Shown here: in pieces, positions 54,101-61,845 of the stretch | How the letters are laid out: each line of letters starts with the position of its first letter | Position numbering within the stretch: the stretch's first letter is position 1 | Source of the DNA: an uncultured Draconibacterium sp. | Lineage (GTDB): Bacteria; Bacteroidota; Bacteroidia; Bacteroidales; Prolixibacteraceae | NCBI RefSeq assembly: GCF_963676735.1 | Contig: NZ_OY781464.1 | Span: 3,071,001 to 3,135,000, forward strand | Length of the DNA stretch: 64,000 nt | Direction of reading: 5' to 3' | Position numbers and translations under genes: made by a program | The notes under the pieces: model-generated | What the model saw: only the letters and a program-made list of their open reading frames with translations | Told to the model about the DNA's origin: nothing | Databases searched by the model: none

Positions 54101-54289
54101 ATCGGGAATGATATTCCCAAGACTGTCGGCCGTGGATACCAGTTGTCGGTTTTCCCAGCGAATAGCCGGAAGCTCGTAATTTTGGGCTACTGTAGAAAAA
54201 GTAAAAAAACATAAAAAAGCAAGCAACATAAACCTGTTATGTTGCCCCAATTTTTTCTTACTATCAGCTCTGTTTTGCATTAATATCAT
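51137..54289 (-). CDS. Large beta-helix plus TIM-barrel-like protein of pectin PUL, activity unknown
   Basis: About 1050 residues. The signal sequence is preceded by a basic leader (hydrophobic MLLAFLCFFTFSTVAQ at about 21-36). Residues about 75-520 form a right-handed beta-helix (pectin-lyase-like fold; DATEAIQKAIDYMASLP and LQEGEYNVSGRFLVEASGIV). Residues about 610-960 look like a TIM-barrel hydrolase (AIDHNYGLWYDRRRDDHERL, IQCISAEYTGPLHF, KAVIYSEGHYTGYGW with candidate acidic residues). A short beta domain ends the protein. The C-terminal part may be DUF6298. The start at 54289 overlaps the DUF3826 stop as ATGA. It lies between DUF3826 and the apiosidase gene, so an RG-II role is likely; no activity can be assigned. 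Confidence 0.75.
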   Translation of the reverse strand: MILMQNRADSKKKLGQHNRFMLLAFLCFFTFSTVAQNYELPAIRWENRQLVSTADSLGNIIPDYSFCGYKASNEKIPQVPVKVVVPAQKADATEAIQKAIDYMASLPVLENGFRGAILLQEGEYNVSGRFLVEASGIVLRGSGKNTILRATGVDRETLIRVAGSNDLQVSNSRLITSEYVPVGSKTIQVDDVANFKAGMQVFVHRPSTQEWIDKLKMNEFGGETSWLGWKPGRRDLTWERTIEKIDGNTLVLNAPITTALDKKYGGANVSTLQWPGRIENIGIENLTLESEFDKNNLKDENHCWFAITIESAKNAWVRQVNFRYFAGSAVALYETASKISVEDCISTHPVSEVAGQRRNTFFTMGQQTLFLRCYAENGMHDFATGFAAAGPNAFVQCKSVLPNSFSGAIDSWASGVLFDIVKVDGHALSFKNRGQDGQGAGWTAANSMMWQCSASKIECFAPPTAQNWAYGAWAQFAGNALWFEANSHIRPRSLFFAQLAKRLNKDLKDFQNEIIPFEGESTSSPTIEQAEAFTKNAVNSPIQLKDYIEQAAERNPISTKAENSLLVAEIQSEKGEEVRENKSIELVNGNLAFNGERIVGSRFSVPWWRGDARPYSALKASPAITRYVPGRIGLGYTDNLQEVVEAMEQTGTIAIDHNYGLWYDRRRDDHERLRRFNAEVWAPFYEQPFSRSGVGEAWDRLSKYDLTKPNPWYWNRLRKFSELAELKGKMLIHQNYFQHNILEAGAHWADSPWRPANNINNTGFPEPAPYAGDKRIYLAEQFYDITHPIRKELHRNYIRQCLENFKGQSNVIQCISAEYTGPLHFVEFWLDVIAEWENETGENALVALSTTKDVQDAILADKKRSKIVDIIDIRYWAYRHDGSAYTPPGGANLAPRQHARKVKTGKRSFESVYRAVAEYRTKFPEKAVIYSEGHYTGYGWAVFMGGGSLPVLSSSVHEGLLQAASTMLPFKTDEEQTFGLINDQNGIIIFSKNKKSISADLSGLQGKYEVLFINPSNGKLIEKGQNILGNQINTISLPAQGDIITWIKKK

Positions 54290-54942
54290 TTTTTCCGTTC
54301 TTCCAGTCGCTGCTCCCACGCTTTACGTTCGGCTTTCAAGTCGTAACCTCTGTCGGAGAGGTAATTGTTAATTCTGCCTTTATATTTTCCAAACCAGCCG
54401 TGCTTTTCTTTTGACGAGCCGCCATCAATAGCATGTTCACGAGCTTCAATCAACCAAACCATAATTTGTGCCTTTTCTTCTTCGGTAAGGCTTGGAATCA
54501 TATCGCAAGTAGCTTTGTATGTTACGTTTAACACGTCATAGGTTAGCCCGTCTTTTACCTGGTCGATTTGTTCTTCTGAAATTACATTTTTTAATTGAGC
54601 ATAAAAAGCAAAATGATGGTCGCGTGTTTTTAGTTCCTGCTCAGCTTTACGCAAGTCGATTTTTGCATCGCGCAGTTCTTTATTCCCGGCAAAATCTTCA
54701 CGAATTTTTGCCACATCGGCGTTTCGTGCTTCTTCGGCATCATTCAGAAAACGGTAATGCTCAACTATGATATCGCGCACCTGTGTTTTAACCGTTTCGC
54801 AAGAAAATTCCATGGCATTGACAATTTTGTCTGCCCGGCCGGTTATTACTTTGGTGTACTCGTCTTGCTGCGATTCTGTTTCCTGTGCCATAGCACCAAA
54901 TACAATTAACACACTAAAAAAAAGCAACACTATTCTTCTCAT
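54286..54942 (-). CDS. DUF3826-like exported protein of pectin PUL
   Basis: A 218-residue protein with signal peptide (1-19, ending AMAQ), otherwise helical and highly charged (KELRDAKIDLRKAEQELKTR; CDMIPSLTEEEKAQIMVWLI). It matches the DUF3826 family, which often appears beside pectate lyase and rhamnogalacturonan genes. No catalytic signature is visible; a binding or chaperone-like periplasmic role is possible. It overlaps the next gene by 4 bp (ATGA) and follows the PL1 gene by 35 bp. Confidence 0.8.
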   Translation of the reverse strand: MRRIVLLFFSVLIVFGAMAQETESQQDEYTKVITGRADKIVNAMEFSCETVKTQVRDIIVEHYRFLNDAEEARNADVAKIREDFAGNKELRDAKIDLRKAEQELKTRDHHFAFYAQLKNVISEEQIDQVKDGLTYDVLNVTYKATCDMIPSLTEEEKAQIMVWLIEAREHAIDGGSSKEKHGWFGKYKGRINNYLSDRGYDLKAERKAWEQRLEERKK

Positions 54943-54977
54943 AATTTTCTAATCTCAATTCTAATAATCTCAAATTT

Positions 54978-56666
54978 TTAAAGTACTCCACCTTTTTTAG
55001 CTAGCGTATCGAAATTGTTTATTAAGTCTTTCCAATCTACTTTTTTAGTTGGATTAATACCGTTTATGTATTTTTCGATGTTAGTATAACCGTCACCACT
55101 AATATCGCCATTGGCATCGGAAGCATCGTTTGGATTTAATCCGTATTTCTTTTCCCAGGCGTCGGGCATGCCGTCGTTATCTGAATCTTTATAAGGTTTT
55201 CCGTTATATTCGGGATAACCACCTACTTGACGAATATCTGTTATGATTCCTTTTTTCCACGAATCAGAACCTAATCTTCGGTGCTTAAACTGGTACAATG
55301 AATCGATTTCGGTATAATCGTCGAGGTTAATTTTATTTGTTTTCACCTGTTTTAGCAGTCGCTTATCAACAGCATCTCTTTTAGGTAGGTTCGCACCGGC
55401 ATTTTCAAGTACAAAATCGTGTGCTTCCTGCGCCTCCATTATGGTAACATAAGGCATTTTAAACGGCTTACCCGATTTTATTTGTGGCAAATATTCGCCG
55501 GCTCCATCCATGCCTTCAATTTGAATTCCTTTCCAGTTGTTGGAAGTAATTTCAGGATAGCCTTCCATAATATTTCCATCTACCCATACTTTTCCGTAAA
55601 TTTTAACTCCACCGAGCTCGTAGCGCGATTCGGGTTTTACAAAACGATGACCAACAGGTTTATCTTTTGGTGTTATTGGTCCAGGTTTGTAGTAGTTGTT
55701 AATTAACTGGTAACGGGTGCTGTAATCGCCACCATCCATGGTACGGTGCCACCAGTTGTTTACCACATTGTTTACAAAGTTAAAGGTACCGTTCATACCA
55801 ACTGATGGATTACGACCGGTGTTGTTGGTCCATACGTTACGAACAAACATACAGTTTTGTCCGCCCAGGGTACTACCAAAGGCATGGTTATAGGTATCTA
55901 ATCCCTCGGCAAAAATTGAGTTTTGAATGGTAATATTTACCAAAGAATATTTGTGGCGGCCTGCTTTTGGATTGTTTGGTGCATCAGTAAACATATGGCG
56001 ATACAAAGTCATGTTTTCATCTAATCCCCACGATGCGGAAATGTGGTCGATAATGATATTTCCAACTGGATTTCCACCGATGGCATCGTCGCGACGGCCT
56101 ACCCAGGTATCGCCTCTACGAAAGCGCATGTGGCGGATAATTACATCGTGTGTATTGATTAAAAATGATTCACCAGCAATGCATACACCATCACCGGGAG
56201 CGGTTTGCCCTGCAATGGTAATATAAGGTGCATTAATGTTTATTGGCCTTTCTAATTTAATTATGCCGGCCACATTAAAAACAACAATACGAGCACCGCC
56301 GGCATCGCAGGCTTCGCGGAGTGTTCCGGGGCCACTATCGGCCAAACTTGTAACAACAAAAACTTTTCCACCACGGCCTCCAACAGTGTACATACCACCA
56401 CCTTCGGCACCCGGAAAAGCTGGAATATCAGCTTGAGGTAAGTCATCGGCTCTTTGCGCCCACTGGTTATAGGGTTTATCATTTTGCATATCGTTTAAGA
56501 TTACCGGCAGCGCCTTCTCCCAGGCCTCGGCATCCATTTTATTCCAAACCCTGTTTAATGAATCAACTGTTGGCTGTACTTCACCCATGTCGGGGTATTG
56601 GGCAAATGCCAACTGACTTACTAAACAAAAAAAACTAAATACTGTAAATACTTTCAAAAACCTCAT
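54978..56666 (-). CDS. PL1 pectate lyase with N-terminal extension
   Basis: A 562-residue secreted enzyme: signal peptide (1-22, ending AFAQ), a helical extension of about 55 residues (DMGEVQPTVDSLNRVWNKMD), then the PL1 beta-helix (AFPGAEGGGMYTVGGRGGKV, ITIAGQTAPGDGVCI, IIDHISASWGLDENMTLY, NNTGRNPSVGMNGTFNF) and a C-terminal calcium-type DSDNDGMPDAWEKKY repeat. No T9SS tail. It is the closer relative of the PL1 at 43702 (shared GRNPSxGM and WHRTMDGGDxS) than of the two tandem PL1 genes. It probably cuts homogalacturonan in the periplasm or outside. Confidence 0.9.
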   Translation of the reverse strand: MRFLKVFTVFSFFCLVSQLAFAQYPDMGEVQPTVDSLNRVWNKMDAEAWEKALPVILNDMQNDKPYNQWAQRADDLPQADIPAFPGAEGGGMYTVGGRGGKVFVVTSLADSGPGTLREACDAGGARIVVFNVAGIIKLERPININAPYITIAGQTAPGDGVCIAGESFLINTHDVIIRHMRFRRGDTWVGRRDDAIGGNPVGNIIIDHISASWGLDENMTLYRHMFTDAPNNPKAGRHKYSLVNITIQNSIFAEGLDTYNHAFGSTLGGQNCMFVRNVWTNNTGRNPSVGMNGTFNFVNNVVNNWWHRTMDGGDYSTRYQLINNYYKPGPITPKDKPVGHRFVKPESRYELGGVKIYGKVWVDGNIMEGYPEITSNNWKGIQIEGMDGAGEYLPQIKSGKPFKMPYVTIMEAQEAHDFVLENAGANLPKRDAVDKRLLKQVKTNKINLDDYTEIDSLYQFKHRRLGSDSWKKGIITDIRQVGGYPEYNGKPYKDSDNDGMPDAWEKKYGLNPNDASDANGDISGDGYTNIEKYINGINPTKKVDWKDLINNFDTLAKKGGVL

Positions 56667-56691
56667 CTTATTTTCAATTTAATATTTTATT

Positions 56692-56774
56692 AGTACTTGC
56701 ATGTACTATGAAAAAGTGGACAAACTTCAATCACTATTTTTCATGCCATACAACATAAAGGAAATGTCCTTTAT
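56692..56774 (-). promoter_or_regulatory. Two inverted repeats between methylesterase and PL1 genes
   Basis: AGTAC-ttgcat-GTACT (56692-56707) and ATAAAGGA-aatg-TCCTTTAT (56755-56774). The 125-bp gap is the largest among the first PUL genes. The second hairpin may attenuate transcription or stabilise an mRNA end; there is no T run. Confidence 0.35.
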
Positions 56775-56791
56775 AGCAGTCCTCTCTCTTA

Positions 56792-58231
56792 TTACTGATT
56801 CATTATTTTTATTGCCGCTGTCTCTCCTCTATTATTTTTAACCTGAACAATATACATACCCGAATGCTCAGTCTGGATATTTACATTGTCTGATTTACCG
56901 GAATCAACTAACACCCCGGATAATGTAAAAACCTGATAATTTACGACCTGACTAAAATTAACAATGCCGTTTTTATAGGTCTGAATCAGTTTTGTGTTTT
57001 TGGGGAGCCCATTAACACCTGTTGGAATAGAATAGGTACTAAGGCTGAGTGCACCGTACTTTGTAACTGATTTTATTTGATAATCAGTGCTGTTACCCTT
57101 TAGATTTGTTGCCTCGAACATTGTTGTGCTTGTAAAACCAAGTACTGAATCGGTTTTAAAAACCACATAACCTATGGCATTGTCTACAGCATTCCAACTC
57201 AAAGTATTATTGCCAAGACTCACCCCGTTTGGAGATTCCTGTTCAAGAGTCATGCGAAGCGGATCCCAGGTCTTTCCGTTTTTTCTAAGAAAATAACTGA
57301 GTTTATAACGGCTAGCTACAGTTGCAGAATCCAACTGCGAACTCCATTCCGCTCGTTGCGAAATATCTGTTAAACTGCCATCTTCATTTTTATTCTGGTA
57401 CTCTGCAAACACTGCACTTAAGTGGTTATCTCCGCTCCAGGTTGACCAGCCTTCGGCTTTTATGTGGCGACCTAACACACAACTGATATAAACCGATGAA
57501 GCATCGGGTTGCCAGGGCCGTCCCAGATAGTAGCTGCTGACCGGCACATCATCATCAGCCGTTACGTTACAATACCTAAATAGCAAACCATGCAAAAACT
57601 TTTTTCCGTAAATCCAGCTAATAAGTTTTGTATCAGCCGGGGCCGAAATATAGCTTCCGCCTTTCACACAATTTACGGTGCAGCTATCAAAAACTGCAGT
57701 GGCATCGCCATAAATAAAGTCGGTTGCACCTTTAACAGTACAATTTAAATTATACTGACGGTTTTTATGGGCATAATAAGTATCCTGAAATCCATTGAAA
57801 TGACAGTTCTTAAATGCCATTGTATCTCCGGTTGTTCTTATGGCAATTGCCTGGCCCACATCGCCCGAAGAGTTTTCAATGGTCATATTCTCAACATACA
57901 AACCATTACCACCAGCCAACATGGTATACGTATCAGCCGGAGAAGTTCCTTTTTGAGGATTATCGTCGTATGTAAGTCGTACTTTTTCGGCATCCTGCCC
58001 AATTAAACTCACATTTATTTTATCGGTTGAAACCTGCACTTTTTCGTAATACGTTCCATTTTTTACAAATATGAGTGTTCTCTCATTATTGTTACTGGAA
58101 ACCGCATTTATTGCTTCCTGAATACTTGTAAAATCGGCACTACCGTTTTTATCAACCACATAATTAAAAACCTGTGCATGGTTGGTAAAACACGCAAACA
58201 ACATTAGCCCTATGAACAAGTATTTCTTCAT
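56792..58231 (-). CDS. Pectin methylesterase (CE8) with C-terminal FN3-like and sorting-tail region
   Basis: A 479-residue secreted enzyme. After a signal peptide (1-20, ending NHAQ), the CE8 beta-helix (about 22-320) carries QAIAIR (127-132), Asp150 in FQDTYY, Asp171 in GATDFIYGDA and Arg238 in LGRPW, the expected catalytic set. It removes methyl esters from homogalacturonan so pectate lyases can act. Residues about 335-400 look like a fibronectin-III domain, and the last 80 (VFTLSGVLVDSG, SGMYIVQVKN) resemble a type A T9SS sorting domain without a clear YPNP start. The ATG at 58231 is preferred to a TTG three codons earlier. Confidence 0.93.
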   Translation of the reverse strand: MKKYLFIGLMLFACFTNHAQVFNYVVDKNGSADFTSIQEAINAVSSNNNERTLIFVKNGTYYEKVQVSTDKINVSLIGQDAEKVRLTYDDNPQKGTSPADTYTMLAGGNGLYVENMTIENSSGDVGQAIAIRTTGDTMAFKNCHFNGFQDTYYAHKNRQYNLNCTVKGATDFIYGDATAVFDSCTVNCVKGGSYISAPADTKLISWIYGKKFLHGLLFRYCNVTADDDVPVSSYYLGRPWQPDASSVYISCVLGRHIKAEGWSTWSGDNHLSAVFAEYQNKNEDGSLTDISQRAEWSSQLDSATVASRYKLSYFLRKNGKTWDPLRMTLEQESPNGVSLGNNTLSWNAVDNAIGYVVFKTDSVLGFTSTTMFEATNLKGNSTDYQIKSVTKYGALSLSTYSIPTGVNGLPKNTKLIQTYKNGIVNFSQVVNYQVFTLSGVLVDSGKSDNVNIQTEHSGMYIVQVKNNRGETAAIKIMNQ

Positions 58232-58240
58232 TACGATCAA

Positions 58241-60040
58241 TTATTTCTTCACTATTTTTTGTGTAAAAGTTTCTTTTTCACTTACGGCTTTCAGCATATA
58301 AATTCCTGTTGGAAGGTTTTGAATTCCGAGCTCGTGTATACCATTTTTGTTGGCTCTACCAAACACTTTCTTTCCACTCAAACTAAAAATATCAACCTTT
58401 TTGATGATTTCTGATGATTGAATATGAAAGACATCGGTAACAGGATTTGGAAAAACCTTGAATTTATTTGCCGACATTATTTCATTTGCGGAAACAACAA
58501 CCGTTAATTCATTCAAATAATTTTCGAGGTTGCTATAACCGTTTGCGGCTATTAATCTGAAATCAAGACTATCGTTTGGGTTTAATCCATTTTCAAGTTC
58601 CCATTCGTCAGGCATGCCATCTCTGTCGTTATCAACCGGCGCTTCCGACTCGGGTGTTGTTGTATACACATCCCAGGCCGTTGTTCCTTCCGCGGCATCA
58701 TTTGGTACCAGATTCTTCTGCGTATCAATCAGCCCTGAATTTATGCCTTTTATTGGTGTAACCTGCCCGTCAATTTCATAGGCATACCGCACAATTTCCA
58801 AATCGCCATTTACTTCTTTTATCACCCTTTCGTCTATAACATCGCGTTTAGGTAATATGGCCCCGGCATTTTCGAGTACCGATAAATAAGCGTCTTCTGC
58901 AGTTTCGGTGTAGTTGTCGTAATCTTCCAATTCTCCATCAACTTGCACGGCTTCAATATTAGAACGAATATTCTCAATACCTCCTACGTTTGACCCGTCT
59001 ACTCCAAGCCAGTTATTATTTGTTAAATCAGTGTGGCCCAACATGGTATTCCCAGCAAAATACCAATCAGCATAACCATCAAGTGTTCTGCCCTCGCGCA
59101 CAAGCGATGGACGGGCAAAATATACGCTTGAACTGGTTGCCGGACCCGGGATAAAATAATTGTTTACTACATTTGTTTTACAAAATCCTTGTCCGTTGGT
59201 ATTTTCCCATTCGCCACCATAAAAAGCTCCAGAGCTCCCCCAGTTATAATTTACATTGTTCCGGTAATCTACCAGTGCTTCAATATGGTTTTCGTTTGAG
59301 CCGTTAATTCGAGGCATTCTGGAATTATGATGTGCCAACAGATTATGGTGGTAACTGGCATATTCGCCTCCCCATTGGGTGGCATAACCACGACTTCCTT
59401 TCTTATGAATGGAGCTGTATAAGGATTCGCTGACAATACACCACTGGACTGTAAAATTGGGGCTACTCGAAAAGTGTGTTGTCTCCTCAATTGCCCAACT
59501 CATTGAACAGTGATCGATGATAAAATTACCTCCATTTTCAATTCGTAAAGCTGAAACTTCAGATGATTTTTCGTCTCCCGGCCTAAACCTGATGTACCTT
59601 ACAATCAGGTTTGTTGAACCACCAAGATTTACTGTTGCTCCGCGAATACAAATTCCATCGCCCGGAGCAGTCTGCCCGGCAATGGTTACATGCTTTCTGC
59701 TCACTTTCAAATCGTCTTCGAGATTGATTACTCCACCAACCCGAAAAACTATGGTTAAGGGACGATAAACGGTATATTCTCCAATTATCGGATCAACCAA
59801 AACTTCTGTTCCCTGCTGAAAGGCCCAGCGCAAACTTCCTTCCGGTGGATTTTCTACATCGTCTTCGAGGTTGGTGACAATGGCTATTCGTCCTGTTGAT
59901 CCGTTACCTCTTCCCCCACTGGCATACTTTCCATACCCCTCAGCTCCGGGAAACGCCAATTGTTGTGCCGCCAGTTGCCAACTACATCCAATAAGAACTA
60001 CAATGCCCAGAAATCCTATTTTAATCGCTCTTGTTCTCAC
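58241..60040 (-). CDS. PL1-like pectate lyase with T9SS tail (tandem copy A)
   Basis: A 599-residue protein: signal peptide (1-25, ending LAAQ), beta-helix with AFPGAEGYGKYASGGRGNGS, ITIAGQTAPGDGICI? (here VTIAGQTAPGDGICIRG), HCSMSWAIEETTHFSSSPNF and AHHNSRMPRINGSNE (Arg of SRMPR is the likely catalytic base). A DNDRDGMPDEWELENG calcium-type repeat follows, and a type A T9SS sorting domain closes the protein (KVFPNPVTDVFHIQSS ... PTGIYMLKAV ... QKIVKK). It should be secreted through the type IX system and act on homogalacturonan at the cell surface. It is separated by 1 bp from its paralogue upstream; the two are a recent-looking tandem duplication. Confidence 0.92.
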   Translation of the reverse strand: MRTRAIKIGFLGIVVLIGCSWQLAAQQLAFPGAEGYGKYASGGRGNGSTGRIAIVTNLEDDVENPPEGSLRWAFQQGTEVLVDPIIGEYTVYRPLTIVFRVGGVINLEDDLKVSRKHVTIAGQTAPGDGICIRGATVNLGGSTNLIVRYIRFRPGDEKSSEVSALRIENGGNFIIDHCSMSWAIEETTHFSSSPNFTVQWCIVSESLYSSIHKKGSRGYATQWGGEYASYHHNLLAHHNSRMPRINGSNENHIEALVDYRNNVNYNWGSSGAFYGGEWENTNGQGFCKTNVVNNYFIPGPATSSSVYFARPSLVREGRTLDGYADWYFAGNTMLGHTDLTNNNWLGVDGSNVGGIENIRSNIEAVQVDGELEDYDNYTETAEDAYLSVLENAGAILPKRDVIDERVIKEVNGDLEIVRYAYEIDGQVTPIKGINSGLIDTQKNLVPNDAAEGTTAWDVYTTTPESEAPVDNDRDGMPDEWELENGLNPNDSLDFRLIAANGYSNLENYLNELTVVVSANEIMSANKFKVFPNPVTDVFHIQSSEIIKKVDIFSLSGKKVFGRANKNGIHELGIQNLPTGIYMLKAVSEKETFTQKIVKK

Positions 60041-60041
60041 C

Positions 60042-61826
60042 CTATTTCTTTATTACTTTTTTACAATTAACCGCACCACTTTCGTTAGTGGTTCTTATCA
60101 AATAAAACCCTGCATCCCAACCGTCTACATTAATACTGTGCAAAGGTTCCAAGCTCTTACTTTCCGTAATCTTTCTTCCATACAAATCATAAACTTCAAC
60201 GGTAATATTTCCTGATGATTTTATAGTTAATTTATTGCTGAAAGGATTTGGGTACACAGAAATATCCGAATGTTTTTGTTCGATTTGTTTAACAGCGGTA
60301 TTAATTTCGTCACCCACCAATTCGGCCAGATATACCTCAAGGTTGGTATAGCCACTCTCGGTTATTAATCGGAAATCAGTGCTGTCGTTTGGATTAAGTC
60401 CATTGGTTAATTCCCAATCATCAGGCATTCCGTCGTTATCGGTATCAACCGGAGCATTTGTCGAATCAACTGTTGGATAAACATCCCAGGGCGTAACTCC
60501 TTTTGCCCGGTCTTCGGGCGACACCAAATTGTGTTGCGTATCGATAATTCCTGTTTCAACTCCTTTTACGGGCGATTCTGTTCCTGCTGTATCGGTATAG
60601 GCATATCGGATAATAGCAATTTCGCCGGTCATTTCTTTTATCAGGCGCGTATCATGAGCATCGCGTTTTGGAAAGGTTGCTCCTACATTTTCAATAATCG
60701 AAAGGTAGGCTTCTTCTGCACTTTCCGTATAGCTCTGGTAATCCTCAATCCCGCCATCCGATTTTACAATAACGTTATCAACCCGAATACTATCTTTGGC
60801 ACTGTAATTTACACCCAACCAGTTATTGGTTGTTTTCTCGTCTTCTCCAATCATTACATTGCCATCAATATACCACGAGGCATAGCCATTGTCACCTGTT
60901 CCGGGACTCACAAAATAAGGCGTTCCGTAGTTGCCCGGCCCCTGTATGTAGTAATTATTCACCATGTTTGTGGCTGCAAACCCCAAACCATTAGTTTTCA
61001 TCCATTCGCCACCATAACACGAACCACTGCGTCCAAAATTATAATTAACATTGTTTCGGTAATCAATCAGCGCTTCAAGGTCGTTTTCGTTTGAACCGTT
61101 GAAGCGTGGTGTTCGGGAATTATGATGCGCCATCAAGTTATGATGGTATGAAGCATACATTCCGCCGTGTTGCGAACCATATCCTCTATCACCTTTCTGA
61201 TGAAATGACCGATAAAAGGATTCGCTAATTATACACCACTGCACCGTAAAATTGGGACTGCTTGAAAAATGCGTAGTTTCTTCAATAGCCCAGCTAAACG
61301 AGCAATGATCGATAATAAAATTACTTCCATTTTCTATTCTAAAAGCAGAAGTTTCGAGTCCCAGCTCATCGCCTGGTCTCGAACGAATGAAACGGACAAT
61401 CACGTTATCTGAGCCTCCCATATTTACGGTTCCTCCGCGCAGACAAATACCATCGCCAAGAGCTGTTTGTCCTGCTATGGTTATATTTTTGCGTTCAATT
61501 CTTAAGTCGCCTTTTAAGTTAATAACACCACCTACCCGAAAAACAACTGTTAATGGGCGTTTTACCTGATATGGTCCGATAATTGGGTCGACAAACTCTT
61601 CCACTCCCTGCCGAACAGCCCAGCGCAAACTACCTACCGGCGGATTCTCCAAATCATCTTCAAGGTTGGTTACAATCACTATTCTTCCGGTCGATCCATT
61701 ACCCCGACCACCGCTGGCATACTTTCCGTAACCTTCGGCTCCAGGAAATGCAAGCTGTTGGCCGTTAACGCACACAGCAGCCAGCACAAGCAATAATGGC
61801 AATAGTATTTTGCTTAACAGTTTCAT
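60042..61826 (-). CDS. PL1-like pectate lyase with T9SS tail (tandem copy B)
   Basis: A 594-residue paralogue of the neighbouring copy with the same layout: signal peptide (1-22, ending VNGQ), beta-helix (AFPGAEGYGKYASGGRGNGS, HCSFSWAIEETTHFSSSPNF, AHHNSRTPRFNGSNE), a DTDNDGMPDDWELTNG repeat and a C-terminal T9SS domain (SVYPNPFSNKLTIKSS ... GFYLIRTTN ... KKVIKK). Differences fall in substrate-facing loops, for example ITIAGQTALGDG where other copies have TAPGDG, so the pair may differ in preferred chain length or esterification. The ATG at 61826 begins the signal peptide. It is first after SusD, 19 bp away. Confidence 0.92.
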   Translation of the reverse strand: MKLLSKILLPLLLVLAAVCVNGQQLAFPGAEGYGKYASGGRGNGSTGRIVIVTNLEDDLENPPVGSLRWAVRQGVEEFVDPIIGPYQVKRPLTVVFRVGGVINLKGDLRIERKNITIAGQTALGDGICLRGGTVNMGGSDNVIVRFIRSRPGDELGLETSAFRIENGSNFIIDHCSFSWAIEETTHFSSSPNFTVQWCIISESFYRSFHQKGDRGYGSQHGGMYASYHHNLMAHHNSRTPRFNGSNENDLEALIDYRNNVNYNFGRSGSCYGGEWMKTNGLGFAATNMVNNYYIQGPGNYGTPYFVSPGTGDNGYASWYIDGNVMIGEDEKTTNNWLGVNYSAKDSIRVDNVIVKSDGGIEDYQSYTESAEEAYLSIIENVGATFPKRDAHDTRLIKEMTGEIAIIRYAYTDTAGTESPVKGVETGIIDTQHNLVSPEDRAKGVTPWDVYPTVDSTNAPVDTDNDGMPDDWELTNGLNPNDSTDFRLITESGYTNLEVYLAELVGDEINTAVKQIEQKHSDISVYPNPFSNKLTIKSSGNITVEVYDLYGRKITESKSLEPLHSINVDGWDAGFYLIRTTNESGAVNCKKVIKK

Positions 61827-61845
61827 GGCTTTTGTCGTTTTTTTG

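Noticed and set aside
51137..54319. Upstream start at 54319 for the beta-helix/TIM protein
   Set aside because: It would overlap DUF3826 by 34 bp, while the ATG at 54289 gives a normal ATGA coupling and keeps the signal peptide.
60531..61094. 187-codon plus-strand open frame inside the PL1 copy B gene
   Set aside because: It is exactly antisense to a well-supported pectate lyase; its sequence is Cys/Ile-rich with no family resemblance.
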